A DNA stretch of 64,000 nt. Source: Clostridia bacterium. GTDB lineage: Bacteria > Bacillota > Clostridia > Lachnospirales > Anaerotignaceae. The position numbers and the translations under genes are program-made. A model generated the notes under the pieces. It was not told the origin of the DNA and ran no database searches. It saw only the letters and a list, made by a program, of their open reading frames with translations. Shown piece after piece: positions 52,084 through 59,895 of the stretch (position 1 is its first letter; the number at the start of each line of letters is the position of its first letter). The stretch covers positions 62,001 through 126,000 of the forward strand of contig JALFWW010000019.1 in NCBI GenBank assembly GCA_022786605.1, given 5' to 3'.

Positions 52084-53643
52084 TTACTTTCTGCCGCCTC
52101 GTAAAATCAGCAGTTTCTGTCCCGAAAAGAGCCGTTCGGGATTTTCAATATCATTGACCATAAGGATACGTTCCGGTGTGGTGCGGTATTTTTTGGCAAT
52201 ATCCCACAGGCTTTCTCCATCCTGTACCACACAAATGACAGCGGAGGGACGTTTTTCCGGTGTTTCTTCGGGCATTTCCAGAAGGTCTGTGACCACTTCC
52301 GTTTCTTCCATGGCTGTTACCAGAATTTCCAGCAGAATCTGCGCCCGCAGCTCCCCTTCTGTTTCCGTCATCAGGCGGAAGTCCACCTGTTCCGCTGTGC
52401 TTCGTACACAGGCAGTATCTCCTGCTTTGGCACCTCTTACTTCTACTGTTTGGTGGAAAGGAATCCCCCGTTTCAGCACACATACTGCCGCATCATCGTC
52501 AGCAGAAAGATAGAGGATTTCCGCCTGCAATACCCCTTCCACAGTGACGGCGTCTGTTTCCACAGTCATTTCTTCCGTATGTACCTGCCCCCATGCCGCT
52601 ACTGCCTGCATCATGGGCATTTCTCCATTTTCCAGAGATACGCCTTCTTTCAGGCTGAAACGGCTTCGTGTCATACCCACGCATACAGGAAAGGTAACTG
52701 TTTCCCGTTTGGGCTGCAAACAGCTTTCCAGACCGTAGGCATCTGTGACCATTTCCTGTTCCGTATGGTCTACGGCTTTCAGTTCCGCGCCAATGACTGC
52801 TGTCACATCCAGATTCCGTGTTTCTCCGTCGTCATTCACTGCCGGACGGACTTCACTTTCATTGACGGTCAGTTTCACATCCGTCCATGTCTGAGGAGTG
52901 ATGCCGCCGCCTTCAATGAATCCATGGAAAGGGATTTCCGCTTCCACTGCCACAGGCATGCCGTTTTCCTCTGTGCCGTAAATGGCTGTCAGCCGCAGAT
53001 TCCCCCGCACTGCCACTTTTCCATCCATGGCACGGATGTCTGTATCAGAAAGGGTCAACACCTGATGGAGCATTTCCCCAATGTTAGGCTGATCTGCACC
53101 CAGTGACACCGTATGCTTCACTGTAAACCTGTCCTTTTTCTCCGCAACGGGGCGTTCTGTGAACACCTTTTTCCGCAGCAGTTCCACCGCTTCTCCCTGG
53201 GCGCCGCTGACAGTCTGAAGGCTCTTGCTGCCTTCCGCTTCTGCCCATACTTCCACAATGGCGCGCAGTCCCACTTTCCGGTCATTGATGAGCTGACATT
53301 CCAGATGTTCCGTTTCCGCCATCACATTCACAGCATCCTCTGCCGTCATGCCTTCCACATAGAGCACTTCCTGTATAGGCAGAGAAGATGTCATGGCATA
53401 CACAGGCTTTTCACCGCCTGCCGCCCGATACAGCACACGCACCATCAGTTCCCCGGTGAGATTGATTTTTTCCTCGCCGCTTTTCACCTCGTCCAGCCGT
53501 ACCGTACCGCTGCAATGGAGCACCTGCGCCACATCCGGGCGGTGATCGGGCACGATCATATCACCTTCCAGCAAAATACGGGAATGGTGGGTTCCCTTCC
53601 GCTGTTTCCAAGTCATGGTATCCTTTGTCATTTCCAAGGCCAT
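52084..53643 (-). CDS. sipL: Spore morphogenesis protein SipL-like (DUF3794 repeats plus LysM)
   Basis: 519 residues. Repeated DUF3794 beta domains (e.g. GDMIVPDHRPDVAQVLHCSG, PNIGEMLHQVLTLSDTDIRA) and a C-terminal LysM (VVQDGESLWDIAKKYRTTPE). This is the layout of SipL, which anchors the spore coat by binding SpoIVA in Clostridioides difficile and is the clostridial counterpart of SpoVID. No signal peptide, consistent with a mother-cell protein. AAGGAGG lies 8 bases before the ATG at 53643. A sigma-E-like promoter lies upstream. Other DUF3794 coat proteins are possible alternatives, but LysM plus this length favours SipL. Confidence 0.85.
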   Translation of the reverse strand: MALEMTKDTMTWKQRKGTHHSRILLEGDMIVPDHRPDVAQVLHCSGTVRLDEVKSGEEKINLTGELMVRVLYRAAGGEKPVYAMTSSLPIQEVLYVEGMTAEDAVNVMAETEHLECQLINDRKVGLRAIVEVWAEAEGSKSLQTVSGAQGEAVELLRKKVFTERPVAEKKDRFTVKHTVSLGADQPNIGEMLHQVLTLSDTDIRAMDGKVAVRGNLRLTAIYGTEENGMPVAVEAEIPFHGFIEGGGITPQTWTDVKLTVNESEVRPAVNDDGETRNLDVTAVIGAELKAVDHTEQEMVTDAYGLESCLQPKRETVTFPVCVGMTRSRFSLKEGVSLENGEMPMMQAVAAWGQVHTEEMTVETDAVTVEGVLQAEILYLSADDDAAVCVLKRGIPFHQTVEVRGAKAGDTACVRSTAEQVDFRLMTETEGELRAQILLEILVTAMEETEVVTDLLEMPEETPEKRPSAVICVVQDGESLWDIAKKYRTTPERILMVNDIENPERLFSGQKLLILRGGRK

Positions 53644-53708
53644 ATTTCCTACCTCCTTCATCATATCAGGCACCTGCATCCCGTCTTTTGCGGATTGCCT
53701 TTCTGTAA

Positions 53709-53736
53709 AATATATGACGAAAGGGAAAAAATATGA
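53709..53736 (-). promoter_or_regulatory. Sigma-E-type promoter of sipL
   Basis: Minus strand TCATATT (53736-53730), 13-bp spacer, CATATATT (53716-53709). The B. subtilis sigma-E consensus is KMATATT, 13-15 bp, CATAnnnT; this matches at every defined position. 66 bp before the ATG. Confidence 0.7.
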
Positions 53737-53744
53737 TTCCATAT

Positions 53745-53770
53745 AAAAAGGGCTGTGTTTTCACACAGCC
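53745..53770 (-). terminator. Terminator after signal peptidase gene
   Basis: GGCTGTG, loop with TTTT/AAAA pairing, CACAGCC; on the minus strand followed by CTTTTT. Starts 10 bp after the lepB stop and separates it from the sipL promoter. Confidence 0.75.
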
Positions 53771-53780
53771 GCTTCTTCCA

Positions 53781-54269
53781 TTATCCAAAGAAAGGAAAGA
53801 GCCGAAACAGTACTTTGCCTTTCAAATCTTTTTCCCCAATGACGCCCATATTCCGGCTGTCAAAGCTTTCTGTCCGGTGATCTCCCAGCACGAATACCGT
53901 ATCCGGCGGGATCACCAAATCTGCCACGCCCTCCGTAGGCCCCATGGTGTAAGGCTCATCCAGCAGGACACCATTGACCATGACCCCTTCGGGCACAATT
54001 TCCAATCGGTCGCCTTCCACTGCAATGACGCGTTTGATGACTTGCCGTTTTCCGCCTTCGTCTGTATAATCAAAGACCACCACATCTCCCCGGTCATAGC
54101 CTCCAAAAAAGCCTGCCAAACGGCTGACACAAACCACATTGCCGTTCTCATAGGTAGGCTCCATGGACCCGCCGGAAATGCGCAGGGGCCAGCAGGCGTA
54201 AAAGAGCACCAAAAGGATGATGGCAGCACGCAATATATCATTTCCCCAATTTCTTATGTTTCGCCGCAA
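53781..54269 (-). CDS. lepB: Signal peptidase I
   Basis: 162 residues. One N-terminal membrane anchor (ILRAAIILLVLFYACWPLRI), catalytic serine in SGGSMEPTYENGN, catalytic lysine in VIKRVIAVEGD and box E LGDHRTESFDSRN. It cleaves Sec/Tat signal peptides on the outer face of the membrane. Start is TTG at 54269 because AGAGGAG lies 7 bases upstream; an in-frame ATG 45 bp upstream has no ribosome binding site. S26 family, Gram-positive ('P-type') size. Confidence 0.94.
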   Translation of the reverse strand: MRRNIRNWGNDILRAAIILLVLFYACWPLRISGGSMEPTYENGNVVCVSRLAGFFGGYDRGDVVVFDYTDEGGKRQVIKRVIAVEGDRLEIVPEGVMVNGVLLDEPYTMGPTEGVADLVIPPDTVFVLGDHRTESFDSRNMGVIGEKDLKGKVLFRLFPFFG

Positions 54270-54404
54270 GGTTTCTCTCCTCTTTATTTCCGTTTTTCGG
54301 ACAAAATACCGCATTTTTCCGTAATTTCAAGTATACGGTTTTTCCTGTCATCAGGCAAGAGGGATTTCTGTAGAAAATTGCGCCAATTTTGGTAAATTTT
54401 TGTA

Positions 54405-54575
54405 TTACATCTGTTTACGCACGGTGCGGTACTCATCATCCAGACGATAATAGGGGCAATTGCGGAAGCCGTCACGCAAAAAACGCTCCATTTCGTCCTC
54501 ATCCAGATTTATGTCGCAAAAATATTCTTCGTATTCTTCGTCGTACTGATAATACATACAGCTTTCACATTGCAT
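54405..54575 (-). CDS. Small Cys-rich acidic protein (DUF6472-like)
   Basis: 56 residues, MQCESCMYYQYDEEYEEYFC then DINLDEDEMERFLRDGF and NCPYYRLDDEY. Four cysteines in CxxC, C, C spacing suggest a small zinc knuckle; the acidic YDEEYEEYFC and DLDEDEM blocks match the DUF6472 family widespread in Lachnospirales, function unknown. AAGGAGAG lies 5 bases before the ATG. It follows guanine deaminase by 16 bp, so it is on the riboswitch-controlled message. Confidence 0.8.
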   Translation of the reverse strand: MQCESCMYYQYDEEYEEYFCDINLDEDEMERFLRDGFRNCPYYRLDDEYRTVRKQM

Positions 54576-54591
54576 GGCACTCTCTCCTTTT

Positions 54592-55869
54592 TTAGAACAA
54601 CTGTCTGCCTGCCACAAATTTATGAAGGACTTGGCTGTCCTCTGTCAGATAAATGACACGTTCCAAACGCTGGGCAATGTCATATTCCCCGGGGTTATCA
54701 TAACGGCTGTCATCCAGCACAAAAGCGTCGAATTCATAGCCCGCTTCAAAGGAACCCACTTTTCCGAAGAAGGCACCGCCGCCCAGTGTTGCCAGATAGA
54801 ACACTTCGGGGATGGTGAGGGGCGCCAGAGATTCATCCACCAAACGCCAGCGCAGTTTGGAAACGCGGATAGCTTCCGCCATGGCAAAGAAAATGGAGCA
54901 TCTTGTGCCACCTGCGATGTCACTGCCCAGACCCATGTGGATGCCTTCTGTGAGATAACGGCGGGCAGGGGCAATGCCGGAAGCCAGATTGGTGTTGGAT
55001 TCGGGGCAATGGGCAATGAACACGCCTCTTTCTTTCATCAGACGGATTTCGTCATCACTGCTCAGGACACAATGCGCCATGATGGTAGGGCAGTTTTCTC
55101 CGCCAAACAGACCGAAGCTGTCGTAAGCATCGCCATAGTGTTTGGATTTGGGGAACAGTTCCTGTACCCAAGCCACTTCCCCTCTATTTTCAGACAGATG
55201 GGACTGTACAGGCAGGTGATGCTGTTTCTGGATATCACCCAGTTTTTCCAGCAATTCGTCTGTGCAGGAAGGCAGGAAACGAGGTGTCAGGATGGGTTTG
55301 ACATGAGGATATTTTCCTGCCACATCAGCCAGCCACTGGATGGTTTCCGCAGCGGATTCTTCTGTGGTTTCCCGCAGGATGTCAGGGCTGTGGCGATCCA
55401 TATTGACTTTCCCAACCATAGCGCACAGATCCGCTTCTTCCAGCAGTTCCATGAGCACTTCTGTGGACTGGCGATGGATGGTGCCGAAAATACAGCCTCT
55501 GGTGTTGGGTCCTTTTCTCATTTCTTCCACAAAACGGGCGTAATTCTTTCTGGCAAAATCTGTATCCACATACTTCGCTTCCTGAGGGAATGTATGGGTG
55601 TCCAGCCATTCCAGCAGTTCCAAGTCCATGCCTAACGCACGGAAACGATACTGGGGCGCGTGAACATGCAGGTCTGTAAAGCCGGGCAGGATCAGCTTTC
55701 CTGTGTAATCCAGCAGGGGAAAATCCTGATATTTTTCGGGCAGTTCAGCGAATACACCGGCAGAAACGCCGTTTTCGCAGACCAGATACCCGTCTTTGCA
55801 GGTTTCCAGTGTTTTTGTATCTTTACTATAGCAAACATCGCCTTTGCATACAAAGTTTTTCTGTACCAT
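54592..55869 (-). CDS. guaD: Guanine deaminase
   Basis: 425 residues, amidohydrolase. Converts guanine to xanthine and ammonia. Metal and active-site motifs: FTDLHVHAPQYRFRAL, QSHLSENRGEV, MAHCVLSSDD and LGSDIAGGTR, and GCIFGTIHRQST, all as in GuaD. GGAGGATT precedes the ATG. It sits directly behind a purine riboswitch with terminator, so transcription should depend on purine supply. The xanthine product would feed xanthine use or XPRTase, genes not in this window. Confidence 0.95.
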   Translation of the reverse strand: MVQKNFVCKGDVCYSKDTKTLETCKDGYLVCENGVSAGVFAELPEKYQDFPLLDYTGKLILPGFTDLHVHAPQYRFRALGMDLELLEWLDTHTFPQEAKYVDTDFARKNYARFVEEMRKGPNTRGCIFGTIHRQSTEVLMELLEEADLCAMVGKVNMDRHSPDILRETTEESAAETIQWLADVAGKYPHVKPILTPRFLPSCTDELLEKLGDIQKQHHLPVQSHLSENRGEVAWVQELFPKSKHYGDAYDSFGLFGGENCPTIMAHCVLSSDDEIRLMKERGVFIAHCPESNTNLASGIAPARRYLTEGIHMGLGSDIAGGTRCSIFFAMAEAIRVSKLRWRLVDESLAPLTIPEVFYLATLGGGAFFGKVGSFEAGYEFDAFVLDDSRYDNPGEYDIAQRLERVIYLTEDSQVLHKFVAGRQLF

Positions 55870-55894
55870 TTGAAATCCTCCTTAAAATTTCCAT

Positions 55895-55942
55895 AAAAAA
55901 ATACCGTCTACATCTGCGGATACAAATTCCCCCAGATGCGGG
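55895..55942 (-). terminator. Expression-platform terminator of guaD riboswitch
   Basis: CATCTG / CAGATG core helix with inner GGG/CC pairs and an outer CCG/CGG helix (3' bulge of 4), then TATTTTTTT. TACCGT in aptamer loop 3 is complementary to ACGGTA at the base of this terminator, a possible antiterminator pairing. Confidence 0.65.
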
Positions 55943-56012
55943 AAACTCATAGCGCGGTTGTTTACGGTAACCGGTAGAAACATCCAACCTATTATGGACC
56001 TATATGGGTTTC
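55942..56012 (-). ncRNA. Purine (guanine-type) riboswitch aptamer
   Basis: On the minus strand: P1 GAAACCCATA pairs with TATGAGTTTC (one mismatch); P2 TCCA/TGGA with an L2 loop TAATAGGT; J2/3 TTTCTACC; P3 GGTT/AACC with L3 ACCGTAAAC; J3/1 CTATG with C at the position (74) that specifies guanine rather than adenine. All core elements of the purine riboswitch are present. It starts about 7 nt after the predicted transcription start and controls guaD. Confidence 0.9.
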
Positions 56013-56025
56013 ATTTCCGTTAAGG

Positions 56026-56055
56026 AGTATACGCCGAAAGGACTGGTGTTGTCAA
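56026..56055 (-). promoter_or_regulatory. Sigma-A promoter of riboswitch-guaD
   Basis: TTGACA (56055-56050), 18-bp spacer, TATACT (56031-56026) on the minus strand; the aptamer begins 14 bp downstream of the -10. Confidence 0.85.
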
Positions 56056-56084
56056 TGTTTTTCGGCGGTAAAAATCAGACAAAA

Positions 56085-56266
56085 AAAGAAGTCCCGTAAT
56101 TTAAGCGGAAGGGCTTGGGAAACAAAGAGTTTTCCAACTGGAATCCGCAGTCGGAATTTACTTCCGACGAGGAAAACAGGGAGTTTCAAGGCATTTATGC
56201 CGATGGAACGAGCTGTTTATACTTCTGTCTACTCGTGAAAGGCCCCCATGAAATGAGCCTTTCACG
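56085..56266 (-). other. Hairpin-rich stretch of unknown role downstream of tRNA-Arg
   Basis: 182 bp without a plausible gene. It has a 10-bp stem with an 11- to 12-base loop (56233-56266; CGTGAAAGGC / GCCTTTCACG), a TCGGAA/TTCCGA hairpin near 56151-56167 and an imperfect stem followed by seven T (56085-56125), as if a small structured transcript ended there. Short translations are possible in several frames but none has a start site and codon logic that convinces. Confidence 0.4.
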
Positions 56267-56303
56267 AAACAAAGGGTGTCGATAATATCGACACCCTTTG
56301 TTT
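56267..56303. terminator. Terminator after tRNA-Arg
   Basis: Perfect dyad with arms AAACAAAGGGTGTCGAT and its reverse complement (about 17 bp), directly after the tRNA 3' end. Confidence 0.75.
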
Positions 56304-56305
56304 TC

Positions 56306-56378
56306 TGCACTCTACAGGATTCGAACCTGCGGCCTTTCGGTCCGGAGCCGAACGCTCTATCCCCTGAGCTAAGAGTGC
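56306..56378 (-). tRNA. tRNA-Arg (CCG)
   Basis: 73 nt, minus strand. Acceptor GCACTCT / AGAGTGC plus discriminator A, D arm with TAGCTCAGGGGATAGAGC, anticodon stem TTCGG / CCGAA with loop CTCCGGA (anticodon CCG, reads CGG), T arm CAGGTTCGAATCCTG. CCA is not encoded. No variable-arm insertion. Confidence 0.97.
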
Positions 56379-56392
56379 AAACCGTAATCCTT

Positions 56393-56421
56393 ATTTTACA
56401 AGAAAATAGGCGGTCTGTCAA
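56393..56421 (-). promoter_or_regulatory. Promoter of tRNA-Arg
   Basis: TTGACA (56421-56416), 17-bp spacer, TAAAAT (56398-56393) on the minus strand, 15 bp upstream of the mature 5' end; it overlaps the stop of the XRE gene. Confidence 0.8.
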
Positions 56422-56753
56422 ATTTTCTTTTCGTCTTTTTCCAAAAAAATCCGACATGACTGAAGGAAGGATTCCGCTTGCTGCAGGAGACACAGAAGCT
56501 CCGCCGTCATGGCATTTTCACTGGGCTGACAGGCAGACGGACAGGGTTTTTCCGACCGTCCCAAAAGAAAATCCGTGGAAACGTCGAAATAATCCGCCAG
56601 TTTCAATAAATCTTCAAAAGAGGGCTGATTTCTGCCGGACTCATAATTGGCTACGGCTGTATGCTTGTAATGAAGATAACGCCCCAATGCCGTCTGTGTG
56701 ATGCCCCGTTCTTTGCGAAGCTGCCGCAGACGCTGTGGAAATTTGTTTTGCAT
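56418..56753 (-). CDS. XRE-family regulator (small, repressor-like)
   Basis: 111 residues. HTH_3 domain at 1-65: RLRQLRKERGITQTALGRYL, HTAVANYESGRNQPSFEDLL, LADYFDVSTDFLLGR, the usual Cro/CI layout; C-terminal 45 residues are helical with several Cys and no known ligand domain. Start at 56753 has GGGGG 8 bases upstream. It is divergent from a second XRE gene, and a palindrome sits in its own promoter spacer, suggesting autorepression. Confidence 0.9.
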   Translation of the reverse strand: MQNKFPQRLRQLRKERGITQTALGRYLHYKHTAVANYESGRNQPSFEDLLKLADYFDVSTDFLLGRSEKPCPSACQPSENAMTAELLCLLQQAESFLQSCRIFLEKDEKKI

Positions 56754-56803
56754 GGACAATGCCCCCTTTTTTTAGGAAAAATTTTCTGGTATCGTTTCAC
56801 CTC

Positions 56804-56832
56804 ATTATACTTATTTTAAATAAGAATTTCAA
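56804..56832 (-). promoter_or_regulatory. Sigma-A promoter of XRE gene
   Basis: TTGAAA (56832-56827), 17-bp spacer, TATAAT (56809-56804) on the minus strand. On the opposite strand TATAAT at 56879-56884 is a likely -10 for the other XRE gene. Confidence 0.8.
56810..56824. promoter_or_regulatory. XRE operator candidate
   Basis: CTTATTT, T, AAATAAG: a perfect 15-bp dyad filling the spacer of the promoter at 56804-56832. Confidence 0.6.
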
Positions 56833-56901
56833 CACAATATGTTATTTTAAAGTCTAATCCTATTTTTCTGGTACAACCTATAATGTTATCAGGTGATGAA
56901 T

Positions 56902-57225
56902 ATGCATGCGAAAGACTTTGAAAACTTCCTTTCTCTGAGAATCTCACAGTTGCGGCATCAAAAAGGAGTTTCTGCCAGAGAAATGAGTCTTGCCATAGGA
57001 CAAAGTGAAAATTATATCAGCCGAATCGAAAGCAAGCGGATGTTGCCTTCCATGCTTGTCTTTTTCTATATTTGCGAATATTTTGGCATCCATCCAAAGG
57101 AATTCTTTGACGAACAGCTGGAAAACCCCAGCCTCTCCAAAGAGCTCATGGAGAAATTCCAGAAACTGACGCCGGAGCAATCCCAGCACATCCTTGCCAT
57201 CATGGACGACATTCTGGAGCGTTGA
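56902..57225 (+). CDS. XRE-family regulator
   Basis: 107 residues. HTH_3 at about 8-65: RISQLRHQKGVSAREMSLAI, QSENYISRIESKRMLPSMLV, ICEYFGIHPKEFFDE; C-terminal helices end LSKELMEKFQKLTPEQSQHI, like stand-alone clostridial XRE proteins. AGGTG lies 6 bases before the ATG at 56902; GTG at 56893 is in frame but poorly placed. Divergent from the first XRE gene. Targets unknown; no phage genes adjoin. Confidence 0.88.
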   Translation: MHAKDFENFLSLRISQLRHQKGVSAREMSLAIGQSENYISRIESKRMLPSMLVFFYICEYFGIHPKEFFDEQLENPSLSKELMEKFQKLTPEQSQHILAIMDDILER

Positions 57226-57244
57226 TCTGCTTTTTCGGAAAACA

Positions 57245-57284
57245 AAAAGTCGGAACTTTATCATAAAAGTTCCGACTTTTTTAT
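57245..57284. terminator. Bidirectional terminator between XRE gene and glgP
   Basis: AAAAAGTCGGAACTTT pairs with AAAGTTCCGACTTTTTT around a 7-base loop; serves both convergent genes. Confidence 0.9.
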
Positions 57285-57307
57285 TTGCCATGAAATCAAT
57301 TTTTCAA

Positions 57308-59755
57308 TCAATCTTCAATATACAGCGGTTTCAAATCCCAGATTTCCTCCGCGTACTGGCGAATGGTTCTGTCACTGGAGAACTTACCGCTCTTCGCCAC
57401 GTTGACGATTGCCATTTTCGCCCATTTTGTCTGGTCACGATATGCTCTGTCAATATCCCACTGGGCTCTTGCGTAATCCGCATAGTCTTCCAGCACGAAA
57501 TATTCATCGGCTCTGCCGCCGCAGCCGTTAAGCAGTGCGTCATAGAGTTCACGGAACAGGTCTGTGTTCTGGTGGAATGTACCGTCGATGAGGCTGGTCA
57601 GCGCCATACGCACTTCCTGATTCATGTTGTAAATGAACCAAGGGTCATAGTGGTCATGATATTTTGCCTGTACTTCTTCGGCGGACATCCCAAAGATAAA
57701 GATATTGTCTTTGCCCACTTCTTCGTAAATTTCCACGTTCGCGCCGTCCATGGTACCAACGGTCAAAGCGCCGTTGAGCATGAATTTCATGTTACCGGTA
57801 CCGGATGCTTCTTTCCCGGCTGTGGAAATCTGTTCACTGACATCAGCGGCAGGAATCAGGCGTTCTGCCAGAGATACCCGGTAGTTTTCCATGAATACCA
57901 CTTTGATTTTGCCTTCGATGGTAGGGTCGTTGTTGACTACATCGGCAACAGCGTTGATGAGCTTGATGATCAGTTTCGCACGGCGATAGCCTGCCGCCGC
58001 TTTCGCGCCGAAAATGAATGTACGAGGCACCATATCCATGCCGGGGTTCATTTTCAGCTGGTTATACAGCCCAATGATATGCAGCACGTTCAGCAACTGG
58101 CGTTTGTATTCGTGGAGACGTTTTACCTGAATATCAAAGATGGAATCGGGGTTGATGTCGATGCCTTTTGTTTCTTTGATATACTTCGCCAGCGCCACTT
58201 TGTTTGCTTTCTTGATTTCCATGAAACGACGGCGGAAGTTTTCATCTTCTGCGTAAGGCAGGAGTTTTTCCAACTCTTTCAGTTCTGTGATCCAGCCATG
58301 ACCAATGGTTTCAGAGATGAGCCCTGCCAGACCATGGTTGGCATGGAGGAGCCATCTTCTCTGGGTGATGCCGTTTGTTTTATTATTAAATTTTTCAGGA
58401 TAAAGTTCATAGAAGTCCTTCAATTCCTGATTTTTCAGAATTTCTGTATGGAGCGCCGCAACACCGTTTACGGAATGACTGCCCACGATGGCAAGGTATG
58501 CCATACGAATCTGACCGTCGGCAATGATTGCCATGTGACGGAGTTTTTCAGGGTCCATACCGTATCTCGCCTGCAATTCCAGACAGTAGCGGCGGTTGAT
58601 TTCTTCCACGATCTGATAGATACGAGGCAGCAGACGGCTGAACAGTTCCATGGGCCATTTTTCCAAAGCTTCCGCCATAATGGTATGGTTGGTGTAAGCG
58701 CATACCTTTCTGGTGATTTCCCAAGCGTCATCCCAAGGCACATCATTTTCGTCCACCAGCACACGCATCAATTCCGCAACTGCTACGGTAGGGTGTGTGT
58801 CGTTCAGCTGGAACGCCACTTTATCAGGCAGTTTGTGGAAATCGGTGTGGTTCTTTTTGAATCGTTCCACCACACGCTGTACAGTGGCGGAAATGAAGAA
58901 ATACTGCTGACGCAGACGCAGTTCTTTCCCCTGGATATGTTCATCGGCAGGGTAAAGCACGTCTGTCATGGTGCTTGCCAGCAATTCTTCTTCGGCTGCT
59001 TTCTGGTAATTGCCTTCATTGAAGAATTTCAAGTCCAATTTATTCTTCGCCCGTGCTTCCCACAGACGCAGTGTATTGACGGTGTTATTGCCATAACCGA
59101 TGACGGGATAGTCATAAGGCACAGCGATAACAGACTGATAATTTTCCTGTACGAAACGGTATTCTCCGTTGCCTTTGGGCACAGCACGGACATTGCCGCC
59201 GAATTTGACTTCTACAGCATATTCGTTACGTTTGATGCCCCAAGGGTCACCGTTTTCCAGCCAGTTATCGGGCGCTTCCACCTGATAACCGTTTTCGATT
59301 TTCTGTTCAAAAATACCGTAGTGGTAGCGGATACCGCAGCCATAAGCAGGCAGCTGCAATGTGGACAGGGAATCCAGGAAACATGCAGCCAGACGCCCCA
59401 GACCGCCGTTGCCCAGACCCGGATCGGGTTCCGCGTCCTCTACCATATTGTAATCAATGCCAAGTTCTTCCAGAACTTCTTTGACCTCATCATACATTTC
59501 CAGATTGATGAGGCTGTTGCCGAAAAAGCGGCCCATCAAAAATTCCATGGACAGGTAGTAAACCACCTTCACGTCTTTTTCGTAATATTCATCATGTGTT
59601 TTCATCCATTTGTCGGTGATGACGTCGCGAACAGCAAACACGGCAGCCTGGTAAACTTCCTCGGCAGTGGCTGTTTCCAGTGTCTTGCGGTACAATGTTT
59701 TGACGTTTTCCCGAATCATTCTTTTCAGTGTTTCTTTATCCAATAACTGACTCAT
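57308..59755 (-). CDS. glgP: Glycogen/alpha-glucan phosphorylase
   Basis: 815 residues. Releases glucose 1-phosphate from alpha-1,4-glucans using phosphate and a PLP cofactor. Seen: N-terminal DKWMKTHDEYYEKDVKVVYY, GNGGLGRLAACFLDSL, KRLHEYKRQLLNVLHI near the active site and the PLP lysine in ASGTGNMKFMLNGALTVGT. Full family length. It has its own promoter; other glycogen genes are not adjacent. Confidence 0.97.
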   Translation of the reverse strand: MSQLLDKETLKRMIRENVKTLYRKTLETATAEEVYQAAVFAVRDVITDKWMKTHDEYYEKDVKVVYYLSMEFLMGRFFGNSLINLEMYDEVKEVLEELGIDYNMVEDAEPDPGLGNGGLGRLAACFLDSLSTLQLPAYGCGIRYHYGIFEQKIENGYQVEAPDNWLENGDPWGIKRNEYAVEVKFGGNVRAVPKGNGEYRFVQENYQSVIAVPYDYPVIGYGNNTVNTLRLWEARAKNKLDLKFFNEGNYQKAAEEELLASTMTDVLYPADEHIQGKELRLRQQYFFISATVQRVVERFKKNHTDFHKLPDKVAFQLNDTHPTVAVAELMRVLVDENDVPWDDAWEITRKVCAYTNHTIMAEALEKWPMELFSRLLPRIYQIVEEINRRYCLELQARYGMDPEKLRHMAIIADGQIRMAYLAIVGSHSVNGVAALHTEILKNQELKDFYELYPEKFNNKTNGITQRRWLLHANHGLAGLISETIGHGWITELKELEKLLPYAEDENFRRRFMEIKKANKVALAKYIKETKGIDINPDSIFDIQVKRLHEYKRQLLNVLHIIGLYNQLKMNPGMDMVPRTFIFGAKAAAGYRRAKLIIKLINAVADVVNNDPTIEGKIKVVFMENYRVSLAERLIPAADVSEQISTAGKEASGTGNMKFMLNGALTVGTMDGANVEIYEEVGKDNIFIFGMSAEEVQAKYHDHYDPWFIYNMNQEVRMALTSLIDGTFHQNTDLFRELYDALLNGCGGRADEYFVLEDYADYARAQWDIDRAYRDQTKWAKMAIVNVAKSGKFSSDRTIRQYAEEIWDLKPLYIED

Positions 59756-59834
59756 AAAAAACCCCCAATATTGTGTACTGAGAACCGCACGGGCTTTTCA
59801 CCCACAGATTGTATTTTTTGCAGTCCCGTATTTC

Positions 59835-59864
59835 ACTATACCACAAAAATGCCAGAAAATGCAA
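59835..59864 (-). promoter_or_regulatory. Sigma-A promoter of glgP
   Basis: TTGCAT (59864-59859), 18-bp spacer, TATAGT (59840-59835) on the minus strand, 80 bp before the ATG. Confidence 0.6.
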
Positions 59865-59895
59865 ATCTTCCCCTATTTTTCCCGTAAAATCCCGG

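Noticed and set aside
56158..56493. Open frame of 111 codons across tRNA-Arg on the minus strand
   Set aside because: It spans a functional tRNA, its promoter and terminator; not a protein gene.
57194..59746. Open frame of 850 codons on the plus strand, antisense to glgP
   Set aside because: Mirror frame of a highly biased gene; starts inside the XRE gene and has no domain motifs.
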